A DNA stretch of 64,000 bases from Methylobacter sp015476545 (GCF_052162025.1 NZ_CP197401.1:3348001-3412000), one strand, 5' to 3'; counted from the first letter of the stretch, positions 44,640-53,643 are shown. A program made the numbers and translations. Notes: generated by a model from the sequence alone, not told the origin.

Positions 44640-46930
44640 GCGCTCGCCTTTTCCAGTTCGACGGACACTGCGCCCGGTTCGGCAGTATAGGGAAGGAATC
44701 CGGGCATGCGCACCTGAATGGTTGGCGCCGCTTCATGCCAGGCGGCTTGCCAGGCGACGCTTACCCGCCCGGTATCTGCACTGCGCTCGACGCTGATTGA
44801 AACCGGGCCGAATGCTGTCGGCGCAGAGCCGAACGTCACCGGCGAGGTTCCGGCAAGCCATTGTTCCGGCACGCCCTGGCACAGGATCAGCGTTTCGCCC
44901 TCCTCGCGCACGAAGCAATTGCGCAGCATCAGCACCCAATCCGCCGCCGCCCAGACATGCTGGCCATCGCCCATGCAGCCGCCGCCCGTGCGCGGATGGA
45001 TGGCCTCCGGCCACTGGCCGGTGGGCGAAGCTAACTTTGCGACTGCGTCCATCAGCGCCAGGTATCGCGGATCGCCGTTGCGCAGCAGTATCTGGGCCAG
45101 ATGCAGAGTCAGGTAGGCATTGATACCCGAATGGATCATGTCCTGAAAGAATCCGCCCCTAACCAAGCAATTAGCCAGCAGGAATTCGACCGTATCGAGC
45201 AGGCGCACATCGTCCGGCGCGCAAAGTTGCGTCGGGTAGCCCACGGCAATCGAACCGATGGCCCCCGCATCCAGCCGGCGGTAGGGCGAGGCCGGTATGG
45301 CCGCCTGCCCCAACCGTCCGGCCACCTCGGCAAGGCTGCGGTCGACCGCCTCTTGGAATCGCTCCGCTTCGCTCAGAAACGTCGCGCGCCAGGACGCTTC
45401 GCCCATCAAGCCGCACAGTACCGCCGCCGAACGCAAGCCGGCGATGCTCCAGAAATCGTCCCAATAGTAGTAGTCGTTGGGGCCCAGATGCTCGGCGGAA
45501 AAGCCTGCCGGCATCAGGCCCGCGTGCGGAGCATCCAGATTCTCGGACAAGCGCTTATGCACGATCCAGCGGGCGCCTTCCACGATGGACTTGCTCCATT
45601 CCGGTTTGGGCGCGCGGCTCGTGAATTCACAGAAACGGCGCATGATCCACAGCGCTTCGCCGTTGGAATCCCATTCCCCTTCCTGGGAACGGAAATAGCC
45701 CAGCACGGTCTGGCGGAGCGGAAAACGGTCCAGTGCGCGCTCGGCATGCTCGGTCAGACCGGCACACAACAGCCCGTGAATAATGAAAGCGGCATCGCGG
45801 AACCAGAAGCGCTTGTAGGTATACGGGCCGGGATAAACGTCATCGATCGAGTGCAGGATCAGCGTGCGCAACGCCGCATCGTAAAGGAACTGAAAATGCG
45901 CATCGGGAATATGCAGCCGGCAATGACCGTGCAAGCTTTTTTCCCAAGTGTCGTCAGCTGAGCTTGCGGTTTTCTGGGCGCTCTTCAGCGGCACACTGGC
46001 TCGGACAGTGCGCGGCCGGCCGGCTTCCAGCCTGAACAGAGCCGCCGCCGTGGCCATGCCCACCTTGCATGAGCCGCTTTGCTGATCCTCGATATCTTGC
46101 AGATGGATATGCACATCGCCGGCCCGGTAGTCGGAAACATGATGTCGTTCAGCCGGAGCGTCGAATTCGACAGCGTGCTGGCCCTCGATGCTCCATACGG
46201 TGCGCTCGGGCGACAGATTGACTTTATGGATAAAGCTGATCCCCTCGGGGTTGTACGGACGCAGGGCCAGCACCAGCCAGCCGCCGCTGTCTGACTGTGC
46301 AGTCAGCGATAATTCGCAGACCGGCTGAGCGGAACCCTGTGTGACCGCAGCATTGCTGATCAGCTCCAGCCCCGCCGCGCGGCTGGTTGTGACCACGGAG
46401 ACGCCGTCGCTCAAGTCGAGGCGCTGATCGCTCACGCCTGCGTCCTCAGCGCTAAGCCTTTCCTGACTGGCGCTGCCGTCGGTGCGTGAAGGCAGTAGCC
46501 AGCGCCCGTCGTCGGTCTCGATCCAGCCTTCCAGCGACCAGCCGTCAAGCAGGGGCGTAAGCAGACCGCGCGGGTCGACGATAGGCAGGTCCGGGCAATC
46601 GGGCCGGCCGACAGCGGTCCAGTTCCGGTGCGTGAGATTGATATGGGTAATGGAAAACGCCCGCGGCACGAAGGCGTCGTCATGGGGATCGAACTGGCGT
46701 TCGATCCAGTAGGGCCACACCCAGTCCAGATTGTGCTGGATCACCCGGCTGTTGATAAGGCCGCGGGCATGGAACACCACCCCTGCCCGCAGCAGTTCGA
46801 TGGGCTCGCCCACCTCTGAAGGCTGGGCAAAGCCGTGCAGGCGCGCCCACACGCTCATCGGGTCGAGAAAACCGCGGGAGCGAGCCGCGCGGCTGATCAA
46901 ATAGCGCCAGGGCAACCATTTCAACCACAT
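44636..46930 (-). CDS. Six-hairpin glycosidase (amylo-alpha-1,6-glucosidase/GH15-like)
   Basis: 764 residues without a signal peptide. A beta-rich N-terminal half of about 330 residues is followed by an alpha/alpha barrel: TLILHSIDDVYPGPYTYKRF, FWFRDAAFIIHGLL, EGEWDSNGEALW and PTGQWPEAIHPRTGGGC. The acidic residues in RFWFRDAAF and QWPEAIH are where GH15/GH133-type enzymes keep catalytic or substrate residues. The likely activity is hydrolysis of an alpha-glucoside or related polymer. It is coupled by a 4-bp overlap to a GT4 gene, suggesting synthesis and trimming of the same glycan. Family level only; no exact GH number is claimed. Confidence 0.7.
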   Translation of the reverse strand: MWLKWLPWRYLISRAARSRGFLDPMSVWARLHGFAQPSEVGEPIELLRAGVVFHARGLINSRVIQHNLDWVWPYWIERQFDPHDDAFVPRAFSITHINLTHRNWTAVGRPDCPDLPIVDPRGLLTPLLDGWSLEGWIETDDGRWLLPSRTDGSASQERLSAEDAGVSDQRLDLSDGVSVVTTSRAAGLELISNAAVTQGSAQPVCELSLTAQSDSGGWLVLALRPYNPEGISFIHKVNLSPERTVWSIEGQHAVEFDAPAERHHVSDYRAGDVHIHLQDIEDQQSGSCKVGMATAAALFRLEAGRPRTVRASVPLKSAQKTASSADDTWEKSLHGHCRLHIPDAHFQFLYDAALRTLILHSIDDVYPGPYTYKRFWFRDAAFIIHGLLCAGLTEHAERALDRFPLRQTVLGYFRSQEGEWDSNGEALWIMRRFCEFTSRAPKPEWSKSIVEGARWIVHKRLSENLDAPHAGLMPAGFSAEHLGPNDYYYWDDFWSIAGLRSAAVLCGLMGEASWRATFLSEAERFQEAVDRSLAEVAGRLGQAAIPASPYRRLDAGAIGSIAVGYPTQLCAPDDVRLLDTVEFLLANCLVRGGFFQDMIHSGINAYLTLHLAQILLRNGDPRYLALMDAVAKLASPTGQWPEAIHPRTGGGCMGDGQHVWAAADWVLMLRNCFVREEGETLILCQGVPEQWLAGTSPVTFGSAPTAFGPVSISVERSADTGRVSVAWQAAWHEAAPTIQVRMPGFLPYTAEPGAVSVELEKASA

Positions 46931-47371
46931 CAGTTACCTCCTTACCTTCATTGTTTGCATATACTTGGCCGAGGCTTGGCGGGCCAAACGATATTGATAT
47001 AACCTGAATTTGGGATAAGGAAAGCGGACGGTTTTTGCAAAAACAGAAAAACGGATTCCGAAATCCATCTATTCCTCAAAAACCTCTCTTTATGAAGTTA
47101 ACACACACTTTTGCGATGTAGATCATTTTTGCCAGATTTTATTCCGGCCTGGCAAGAAAAATAGCTATAGATTCGGTAATATGAAGTTTTAACTCCGTTT
47201 GGACTGCTAACGCCATAGCTCGCGGAGAATATGTTAAAACTTCAAGGGACAGGAGCAATCAGGAACGATGACAGCGTAGATTTACGCCCCGAAAGTACGC
47301 CGGATCAAGGTCAACGAGAATCAAGTCTCTATAGGTATGACGCGTCGATAGAATCAAGCAGAAGCCGACAA
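46931..47371. other. Spacer upstream of the glycosidase gene
   Basis: About 440 bp. An 81-codon plus-strand ORF at 47231 has no ribosome binding site, no recognisable family and low coding character. The promoter for the glycosidase-glycosyltransferase pair should lie near 46940-47100. Confidence 0.4.
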
Positions 47372-47638
47372 CTAAGCCTCGGGGTTAACCAAACGATTAA
47401 GGCAACCCGGGCAATCTCGGCGTTTGCTTTCCCAAAATTCCCGAGGGCAGTCTCTTACCCGATGCCGATAACATAACACACAGCGATTTAACCGACGCTG
47501 ATAACGGCAATACGACCACCTTACCAGATAATCAAGACGATCAAATCGGGTTTTGTTTTCGCTGGATTGCGCATATTGCTCGACATGTAATACAGCATAA
47601 AGACGCCGTGCTTGATCGATGAGAGTGTCATTGTCCAT
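47372..47638 (-). CDS. Small Cys-rich hypothetical protein
   Basis: 88 residues. AAGG precedes the ATG at 47638. The first 40 residues look like a normal soluble start (MDNDTLIDQARRLYAVLHVE). The rest is Arg/Cys-rich with CVLC and CPGC, which could be a zinc-ribbon pair or the result of a frameshift. No family is recognised, and it could be spurious. Confidence 0.35.
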   Translation of the reverse strand: MDNDTLIDQARRLYAVLHVEQYAQSSENKTRFDRLDYLVRWSYCRYQRRLNRCVLCYRHRVRDCPREFWESKRRDCPGCLNRLVNPEA

Positions 47639-47744
47639 TTCTGATTACCTTCGAGTGTTTACTGACCATCCCTCTTGAGGAATGCGTATGATTGGCGGAT
47701 TAAACAGGCTTACATGATCTTTATAACTCAAATATATTAAAAAA

Positions 47745-47897
47745 AATTGATTGTAAAATGACAGTTTTATGAACTAGCCAATTCTATTCTTAATCTTAAT
47801 AGGATATTTCTAACAGAACGAACTCTTTACATTGAAAGAGTAAGTTTGCACATTGAAACAACTCAGACATTTTTAGTTTTATATTTAGGAGACAACA
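47745..47897 (+). promoter_or_regulatory. Leader shared with the paralogous gene at 59017
   Basis: The 150 bp before 47898 resemble the 150 bp before 59017: TTTTATGAACT, a CTAATAGGATATTTC/CTAACAGGATGTTTC-like block, AAGTTTGC, GAAACA and GGAGA(C/T)AACAATGG. The duplication thus included the promoter and leader, so the two genes are probably under the same control. Confidence 0.55.
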
Positions 47898-48257
47898 ATG
47901 GCTGAAAAGACCTCTCACAAAGCCACTGAAAAAGCGACAGTTGATAATGCATCGGCAACTGGCGCTGGTAAAGAAGCCAGTATGGCATTGGCTGGCGTTA
48001 AAAAAGGCGCGGCAGCCGCTAAACAAGCAGTAAGTACAATTGCTTCATCACCTTCCAGGATATTGGATAGCACCGTTTATGGCGTCTGCTATGGACTCTC
48101 CTATGGAGCGGTATTTAGCGCTTTGATGGTTGTAAAAATGCTGCCTGCCGATGGCTTAGCGATCAAAGGTTTTCATGAAGGGGCGAAAGCGGCCCGCAAG
48201 GATTTCAAAACGCACGAGTATAAACATGCTGCTGAAAAAACAGTGTCAGAAAGCTAA
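47898..48257 (+). CDS. Small protein with central hydrophobic hairpin, paralogue of the protein at 59017
   Basis: 119 residues. An Ala/Thr/Lys-rich N-terminal part (AGVKKGAAAAKQAVSTIASS) is followed by a conserved hydrophobic core LDSTVYGVCYGLSYGAVFSA and a basic, helical tail (IKGFHEGAKAARKDFKTHE). The core is shared almost residue for residue with the protein at 59017-59514, which has a longer repeat tail. GGAGACAAC before the ATG is a good ribosome binding site. No family is recognised. The core could insert in or lie on a membrane. The two paralogues bracket the cation-ATPase cluster. The hairpin behind the gene is split by IS630. Confidence 0.7.
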   Translation: MAEKTSHKATEKATVDNASATGAGKEASMALAGVKKGAAAAKQAVSTIASSPSRILDSTVYGVCYGLSYGAVFSALMVVKMLPADGLAIKGFHEGAKAARKDFKTHEYKHAAEKTVSES

Positions 48258-48279
48258 ATCCGAGTAAATCTTAAACATC

Positions 48280-48305
48280 TTATTCCCTGCCTGTTGGATA
48301 CAGGC
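48280..48305 (+). terminator. Hairpin after the 47898 gene, right arm split by IS630
   Basis: TTATTCCCTGCCTGT (48280-48294), loop TGGAT, then ACAGGC (48300-48305). The rest of the right arm, GGGATAA, is at 49529-49535 on the far side of the insertion. Joined through the target TA, the arms would pair at 13 of 15 positions. The original structure was thus a gene-end hairpin. Confidence 0.6.
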
Positions 48306-48315
48306 TAGTGCATTG

Positions 48316-49011
48316 TCACAGCTTAATTTTAGGGTAAATGGATTTCAGTTTCGTTCGTGCATCGTCCACTTTCATCTGCCAATCGACACCGCGTTGTTTG
48401 CTATTAACAGAGCTCGACCAGGCGCTAATTTCAGTCCGTAAGGTTTCCATGTCACCGAACCTTCGATGCGCCAGGCACTGTCGGGTCAGGGTACTCAACT
48501 CATTTTCAGCGATATTCAACCAACTGCCATGCTTGGGCGTCTGGCAAAACTTGATCCGCCGTACGAGGTTGCGGGCACGTTCGGGTTCGAAGACCTCATA
48601 AAAGGCTCCTTTGGTATGGGTGTTGAGATTGTCGCTCACCAGCGTCACCACGGGACACTGGGCATAACGCCCTTCCAGCAAGCGGGCCACTTCTTTGGCC
48701 CAATCTGCTTTGGTGCGCTGAGGGCGGGCCGTCACCTCGCGCCATCCGACTAACGGCTCGGTAAACAGGAACAAGCTGGCGGTGCCGGCACGCTCGTATT
48801 CGTAATCGACCCGTGGCGGCTGCGTCAGCGTCCCCGGTCGTGGCGTACGGGTCTCTTTGATCAACTGTATCGGTTGTTCGTCCATGCAAAGGACCGGATG
48901 CGCGGCCTCATACGGTCGCGCATACACGTCCAGCACCTCTTCCATTGCAGCCACAAATTCGGCGTCCTGCTCGGGCGGAATCACCCCATAGGCAATCGCC
49001 CGCTGCGTCAT
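48316..49011 (-). CDS. IS630 transposase, DDE catalytic part (orfB)
   Basis: 231 residues. The DDE motifs of IS630 are visible: VLCMDEQPIQLI (first Asp), VVTLVSDNLNTHTKG (second Asp) and KHGSWLNIAENELSTL (third acidic residue). It lies one frame behind orfA. With a -1 shift on the run of seven A at the junction, the fused product reads RKLIKKNG then MTQRAIAYGVIPPE, which matches full-length IS630 transposases without gap. Production by programmed frameshifting is therefore likely. Confidence 0.85.
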   Translation of the reverse strand: MTQRAIAYGVIPPEQDAEFVAAMEEVLDVYARPYEAAHPVLCMDEQPIQLIKETRTPRPGTLTQPPRVDYEYERAGTASLFLFTEPLVGWREVTARPQRTKADWAKEVARLLEGRYAQCPVVTLVSDNLNTHTKGAFYEVFEPERARNLVRRIKFCQTPKHGSWLNIAENELSTLTRQCLAHRRFGDMETLRTEISAWSSSVNSKQRGVDWQMKVDDARTKLKSIYPKIKL

Positions 49012-49451
49012 GCCGTTTTTTTAATCAGCTTGCGGACGGTCTCATGGCTGATGGCGTCTACAATCCCCAGTTCCACGACGCGCCCGGCCAACAGCCGCAG
49101 GCTCCAGCGCGCATAGCCTGCCGGCGGCGATCCCAAGCGCGTGGCGATAATGCGCGCTTCCTGTGCCCCGTCCAATAACCTCGGGGTCGGCGGATACTCG
49201 CGTTTTCGGCCTTCCAACGCCCGTTCAAAGCCCTCTTCGACAAAGCGCTGGCGAATCTTTTCGACCGTGTTGATCCGGCATGCGTAGGCCTCCGCAATCC
49301 GCTGGTCTGTCCAACCCGGGCCATTCGCATCGGCCTTGAACAGAATCTGCGCACGCCGGACTTTTTGTGAGCTGCCTTGAAGTTTTTTGATCACCTCTTG
49401 AAGATGATGACGTTCCGTATCGCTCAGGCGGACAATGTATTTCTTGGGCAT
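49008..49451 (-). CDS. IS630 transposase, DNA-binding part (orfA)
   Basis: 147 residues with two helix-turn-helix segments: RIAEAYACRINTVEKIRQRF, and WSLRLLAGRVVELGIVDAIS before HETVRKLIKK. It binds the element ends. It ends in KKTA and TGA just after seven consecutive A on the coding strand, the probable frameshift site leading into the catalytic part. Start at 49451, 75 bp from the right end. Confidence 0.85.
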   Translation of the reverse strand: MPKKYIVRLSDTERHHLQEVIKKLQGSSQKVRRAQILFKADANGPGWTDQRIAEAYACRINTVEKIRQRFVEEGFERALEGRKREYPPTPRLLDGAQEARIIATRLGSPPAGYARWSLRLLAGRVVELGIVDAISHETVRKLIKKTA

Positions 49452-49656
49452 GTCTCGTCTCCGGTTTGGGAAAAAAGCCTATTAGACAGTTTTAGGTAGC
49501 CCATATTCTTAGCGTTGGCAGTGCACTAGGGATAAGATGATACTGTTATATTGACAAGGTAGATTTTAGCTTGGGCTCAAAATTAAATAAGCTTAAACCA
49601 ATTTTGGCGACAAATTGCCCGGCCCGTTTCGATTGCTTCCGTGCGATATTCTTTGA

Positions 49657-49780
49657 CTGATGTTACGCAGTTGTAGGATCGAATTTACTTGTGCCCTGGG
49701 GTATTTGACCCGGGATAAGCGCCCGTATTCCGACCTATGCATTGCGAATAAACTCACACCTACACCGCATCGCTGTTTTA
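49657..49780 (+). repeat. CTGATGTTACGCA element, copy B (left end only)
   Basis: Begins with CTGATGTTACGCA and then AGTTGTAGGATCGAATT. It is alignable over about 120 bp with copy C at 52209 (shared blocks GCCCG, CGACCTATGCA and CACCTACACCGCAT-like). No right inverted end is found before the antiporter gene, so it is truncated or diverged. It is the main content of the 290-bp gap after IS630. Confidence 0.65.
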
Positions 49781-49817
49781 TTTTGCTGCAAGCCGTCTTC
49801 TCATGCCCCTGGTTAGC

Positions 49818-51500
49818 TCATTCTCGATGAATAACGACTTTTTCCGCCGCTTCCCGCTCCTGCAGCAGGGCTTCTTCCTCACCGTGAGCGAGGGCTATCA
49901 TGTCAATGCCGGCCATGGGTGTGCGCGCGCTCTCGAGCATCTGCCAGTCCTCGACGTTATTGGCTTCGGGCTGGTTGCCCACTATTTGCCGGGCCAGCTG
50001 ATTCCCGGCCTCAATCAGCGGATGAATGATAAAATCCGCGCCGAGCAGCTTCAATTGCTGTTCCTCTTCGGGGAGATACCCAATCGTGCCGATCTGCCCG
50101 GTATAGCCGTTTTTTCGGAGCTGGCGCACAGCCGAGCATCGGGCATCGAATTCAGGCAGGGTCAGAATGACGCCTTTCACTCTGTCCAACGGCAGTCCCG
50201 ACCATAGCTCGGGGTCTTCGGAATCCCCGTAAATCACGCGTTTGCCCTTGGCCAGCAGGCTTTCCAAAACGGTCGGGTCGGCATCCAGGCCGACGACCCG
50301 CTTGTCCCGCTGAGACAAAGACAGATAGGCGGAAAGTCCGGTACGCCCCATGCCCACGACCAGCCATTCCGCCAGTCCGATGGACTCGGGCAGTCGGTCC
50401 GGGTGCCCGGATTTTTTCTCGAAGCGAATCAGTACAGGCTCAAGCCAGGAAAACAAACGATGAGAATACCGGTTCAACGGCGCGGCAATGGCAAGCGATC
50501 CGGCGACTGCCAGGGCAATGGTGGCGTTCCACTCCGGCGCCAGCAGTCCCGCATGCACAACCGAGCCGGTCGTGATCAGGGCGAATTCGCTGTAGGTCAT
50601 CAAGGCCAGCGACGAGATAAAGGCGGTGCGCGCACGTAATCCGGCCAGCAAAAACAGCGCAAAGAACAACAGTCCCTGCAGCGGCAAGAGTCCCAGCAAG
50701 CCGAGCGCCTGAATGATTTGATCGCGATTGGGCAAGTCGGCCAGGCCGATTTGCAGAAAAAAGGCCACCAGAAAAACTTCCTTGAGACTCCAGAGCTTAT
50801 CGGAAAGATCATCGATTTGCGGGTGAGTCGCCAGCATCACGCCCGTCAGCAAGGCGCCGATATCCGGTGAAATACCAACGCTTTCAGAGGTGACCCCGCC
50901 GGCGAGCGCCAGAGAGACGCCCATCAGCAGTCTCAGCTCATCGGTACGGCTGGCTGTGAGCAGACGATGCGCCAGCGGACGCAGCAAAGGCAACAGCAAT
51001 AAAGCCAAGGCCCAATGCGAAGGCTGTCTGCCGTCGGCCAAGGCCAACAGCGCGATCGCGACGATATCCTGCAGAATCAGGATACTGAGCACATCCCGGC
51101 CATGCAAGGACGAGAGCTCGCCATTGTCGTCCAGGACCTTGATCGCGAGCACGGTACTGGAGAAAGCCAGGCTCGCCCCCAAAACCAGTCCGCCAATTGT
51201 ATGCTCGCCCAGTACCAGAAAAACCAGTCCGGAAAAGCCGGTGACCACTGCCAAATGCAGGCCGCCGACGCTGACCACTTCCCGCCGCAGCAGGGAGCTC
51301 AATTTAAGCTTCAAGCCTACCGTGAACAATAATAACTCGATGCCGATTTCAGCCAGATGAGTTAAGGTTTGTGCAGACTCTACGCCCAGGACGTGCAGCA
51401 TATAGCCGGCGGCCAAATAGCCGACCAGCGGCGGAAAAGATAAACGGCTTGCGATCAGGCCGACCAGATAAGCCGTGCCGACCCAAACTAATTCTGTCAT
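49818..51500 (-). CDS. CPA2 monovalent cation:proton antiporter with TrkA-N domain (KefB/YbaL-like)
   Basis: 560 residues. About 12 membrane helices occupy residues 1-350, with GYLAAGYMLHVLG, ELLLFTVGLKLKLSSLL, FSSTVLAIKVL, LSILILQDIVAIALLAL and SPDIGALLTGVMLA, the CPA2 pattern including the ion-site Asp in LQDIVAI. A C-terminal TrkA-N domain follows: VVGMGRTGLSAYLSL (NAD/nucleotide-binding GxGxxG) and YGDSEDPELW. It exchanges K+ or Na+ for protons at the inner membrane. No ancillary KefG/F-type gene is adjacent. It stands upstream of the cation-ATPase cluster, which may be a common ion-homeostasis theme. Confidence 0.85.
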   Translation of the reverse strand: MTELVWVGTAYLVGLIASRLSFPPLVGYLAAGYMLHVLGVESAQTLTHLAEIGIELLLFTVGLKLKLSSLLRREVVSVGGLHLAVVTGFSGLVFLVLGEHTIGGLVLGASLAFSSTVLAIKVLDDNGELSSLHGRDVLSILILQDIVAIALLALADGRQPSHWALALLLLPLLRPLAHRLLTASRTDELRLLMGVSLALAGGVTSESVGISPDIGALLTGVMLATHPQIDDLSDKLWSLKEVFLVAFFLQIGLADLPNRDQIIQALGLLGLLPLQGLLFFALFLLAGLRARTAFISSLALMTYSEFALITTGSVVHAGLLAPEWNATIALAVAGSLAIAAPLNRYSHRLFSWLEPVLIRFEKKSGHPDRLPESIGLAEWLVVGMGRTGLSAYLSLSQRDKRVVGLDADPTVLESLLAKGKRVIYGDSEDPELWSGLPLDRVKGVILTLPEFDARCSAVRQLRKNGYTGQIGTIGYLPEEEQQLKLLGADFIIHPLIEAGNQLARQIVGNQPEANNVEDWQMLESARTPMAGIDMIALAHGEEEALLQEREAAEKVVIHRE

Positions 51501-51696
51501 GGATGAGTTCCTGTTTTATTCAAGCAATCTATATAGTATAGAAGCGCGTGTGGGTTAGTAAGAAGCGCAACAGGCTATTCTGAATTATATCGCGATGTTT
51601 TATAATCCTCATCGGCTATTTCATACTTGGGTTACAAAAGCCCCGATCAGCATGAAGCAGAAATGGCGCAACTACAAAATGTCGCTTAACGGGGCT

Positions 51697-51714
51697 GGTC
51701 GATTTTTCTCGACC
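51697..51714. terminator. Short hairpin GGTCGA-TTTTTC-TCGACC
   Basis: Perfect 6-bp stem in the gap between two minus-strand genes, preceded by AGCCCCG and CGGGGCT, a longer-range inverted pair (about 51640 and 51690). It could end transcription coming from the small gene at 51764. Strength uncertain. Confidence 0.35.
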
Positions 51715-51763
51715 ACCTCAATGCGGTTAACCAACTATGACAAACATGAAGCGAGACAATAAT

Positions 51764-52027
51764 TTATCTTGGGTCCATATTCACTAAAGCCCTTACCTTC
51801 TCTTCTACTGTCGTCCACGGTAGGAAGACGGGTTTACGAAAAACGGTAATAGTCAGGATATTTTCCTGAAGCAGATAGTCCGCTTTGAATCCAAAACCTC
51901 TTATTACGCCCTGATCAGTATCGCCCCGGAAATGCACACCGTATTTTTGGGCCGCTTCTTTAGCTTTGGTAATCAGTTCATCCGGGTGATCAAAAATCTC
52001 TATCTGTATTGATTTTGGTGTTTTCAT
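51764..52027 (-). CDS. Small conserved-looking hypothetical protein
   Basis: 87 residues, soluble, with the pattern GDTDQGVIRGFGFKADYLL then ILTITVFRKPVFLPWTTVEE. The G-x-G-x2-A-x-Y followed by ITV-x2-KP-x2-(V/L)PW resembles the short polyhydroxyalkanoate-associated/DUF2218-like beta domains, but the match is too weak to name. It has normal codon use and stands alone. Confidence 0.6.
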   Translation of the reverse strand: MKTPKSIQIEIFDHPDELITKAKEAAQKYGVHFRGDTDQGVIRGFGFKADYLLQENILTITVFRKPVFLPWTTVEEKVRALVNMDPR

Positions 52028-52702
52028 TATGTGTACCCAGAAAATAGTGATGTCATGGCAACTGTTTAGATAGGTTCTTTGCTTTGCTGTTTTCTAATTG
52101 GGCATAGTCGATGCTTAAAAATGATCGTAAGTTTGTGACAGGCCTGTCGAGTTTGGACTGTTTCTTGCCCGGATTTCAAGATATTCGGTAGCCAGGAAGT
52201 TTTATTAACTGATGTTATGCAGTTGTAGGGTCGAATTCATTCGACCCGGCGCAAACGCCCGGGTACCGGCCTATGCAGTGCGACGACCCGCAAGGGGCAC
52301 AAGTAGATTCGCACCTGCACGGCATAGACATCCGTGCCGCCGCCAGGATACCCTCTGGGACTCAAGTACCGGAATGACTGCCTGCAGCGATCAGCTTCAT
52401 CACCGTCCAAAATAAAAAGTGAAACTGCTCATGGCTATTACTGTCAAAAAATTGCATTACACGAATTTAAAATAAGCACCGCCATATCTATGGCCGTGTA
52501 ACTTTGAGCTATGAAGATTGCTGATCTATTGATGCCGGGCTATTCCGTCGGTAATTATCATTTTCAAACGGAGGGTACGGGCATCTGCTGGCTAATTGCA
52601 ATAAACCGGACATATTGGCGGCGTCATCAGTAAACGTTGAGATTCTCTCGGACGCTGATTCTTCCGACTGCTGTCTGTATGCGTATCGAGGACAAGCTGA
52701 AT
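52028..52702. other. Gene-free region holding repeat copy C
   Basis: 675 bp between the 87-residue protein and the DUF5132 gene. It holds element copy C (52209-52325). No other ORF or RNA gene is recognised. The promoter of the DUF5132 operon should lie near 52500-52690. Confidence 0.45.
52209..52325 (+). repeat. CTGATGTTATGCA element, copy C, with strong hairpin
   Basis: Starts CTGATGTTATGCA (one change from the family end), followed by a perfect hairpin GGGTCGAAT-TC-ATTCGACCC (52228-52247). The rest aligns with copy B at 49657. The matching right end is not found. Confidence 0.65.
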
Positions 52703-53014
52703 ATGAAAATAGACGACTTATACAAGAACGGCGTCCCGCTTGGAATCGCCATCGGGGTCGGCGCAACAATTTTAGCCAAAGCCGTAATACCCCTGTTGCC
52801 CGACCTTGTCAGAGCGGCCCGCCCTGGCGCGCGCGAGGCGCTCAAGTCAGGGATATTGCTTATAGAACAGGGACGGGAAATCCTCGCCGAAATCAGCGAA
52901 GAAGTTGAAGATATATTGGCTGAAGCCCGATCCGATCTTCAGCAAAAATATGACGTAAGCCCATCCGAAACTCCCGAACCCAGTGAAGCTGCCTCCGATC
53001 AGGGTGAATCATGA
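52703..53014 (+). CDS. DUF5132 family membrane-associated protein
   Basis: 103 residues from the ATG at 52703. An in-frame start 22 codons earlier lacks a ribosome site, while GAGGA lies ten bases before the chosen one. LYKNGVPLGIAIGVGATILA and KAVIPLLPDLVRAARPGARE form a hydrophobic segment, and SGILLIEQGREILAEISEEV followed by EDILAEARSDL is the amphipathic helix typical of DUF5132. The function of the family is unknown. It overlaps the next gene by four bases (ATGA), so it is co-translated with an HMA_2-like protein. The pair converges with a P-type ATPase gene group, and the context suggests a part in a metal-handling membrane system. Confidence 0.75.
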   Translation: MKIDDLYKNGVPLGIAIGVGATILAKAVIPLLPDLVRAARPGAREALKSGILLIEQGREILAEISEEVEDILAEARSDLQQKYDVSPSETPEPSEAASDQGES

Positions 53015-53553
53015 CCGATGCCGAAATTCAGCCTTCTGCGTTCATTAAGCATCAATTGCCGGGACGCGTCAGACTGAAAATACCGCAAAAACGGGGCGAT
53101 GTTAATTATTTCAATCGCCTTGAAGAACTGTTTTCCGATTTTCTCGGCATCAATGAATTGAAATTGAACCCCTCGACGGCAAGTATTTTGATCAGTCACG
53201 AAAACGCTGTCCCTTTCCAGGATATTGCCGAATTTGCCAAAACAAAAAACCTCTTCAATTTGGTAGAAGAAGCTGAAGATCATGATGAAACAGTTCCGAA
53301 TTTGTATATTAAAGCGCTGGCCTTGGCTGGATTCGATCGGTTTGACAAGGCGCTGCTGGATTACAGTAAAGGCCGGCTCGATGCCCGCTCATTTGTATTT
53401 TTGAGCTTGATCGGATTAGCGATTCATCAAGCGGCGCGGGGTAATGTGTTGGCGCCTGCGTCCACCTTTCTGGTGTATGCGTTTCAGTTGCTGGATGTGA
53501 AAGACATAAATCAGATTGAGTACGAACAAAAAGCCGATTCCGAGGGTGAGTGA
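53011..53553 (+). CDS. HMA_2-like metal-associated domain protein
   Basis: 180 residues. The N-terminal ferredoxin-like module starts HQLPGRVRLKIPQKRG, the same GR-x-R-x2-(I/V)P motif found at the N-terminus of the ATPase at 54825 and in the protein at 57982. It lacks the CxxC of classical HMA domains. The C-terminal half is a probable membrane hairpin (FVFLSLIGLAIHQAARGNVL and APASTFLVYAFQLL). It is likely a partner of the nearby cation ATPase, perhaps delivering or sensing metal at the membrane. Coupled by a 4-bp overlap to the DUF5132 gene. Confidence 0.65.
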   Translation: MTDAEIQPSAFIKHQLPGRVRLKIPQKRGDVNYFNRLEELFSDFLGINELKLNPSTASILISHENAVPFQDIAEFAKTKNLFNLVEEAEDHDETVPNLYIKALALAGFDRFDKALLDYSKGRLDARSFVFLSLIGLAIHQAARGNVLAPASTFLVYAFQLLDVKDINQIEYEQKADSEGE

Positions 53554-53643
53554 ACATTTGGGCAGTTCAACAAAATAAATCTCCCCATCAACCACAAGCT
53601 TGGCTCAGCCTTTGACAGCAGTCCCACAATCCCACTCATTTTC

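Larger units (their letters stand above)
48308..49526 (-). mobile_element. IS630-family insertion sequence, 1219 bp, TA target duplication
   Basis: Terminal inverted repeats begin GTGCATTGTCA at the left (48308) and, reversed, GTGCACTGCCA at the right (ending 49526). TA flanks both ends (48306-48307 and 49527-49528), the standard IS630/Tc1 target duplication. Two overlapping minus-strand reading frames fill it. It appears complete and may be active. Confidence 0.85.
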
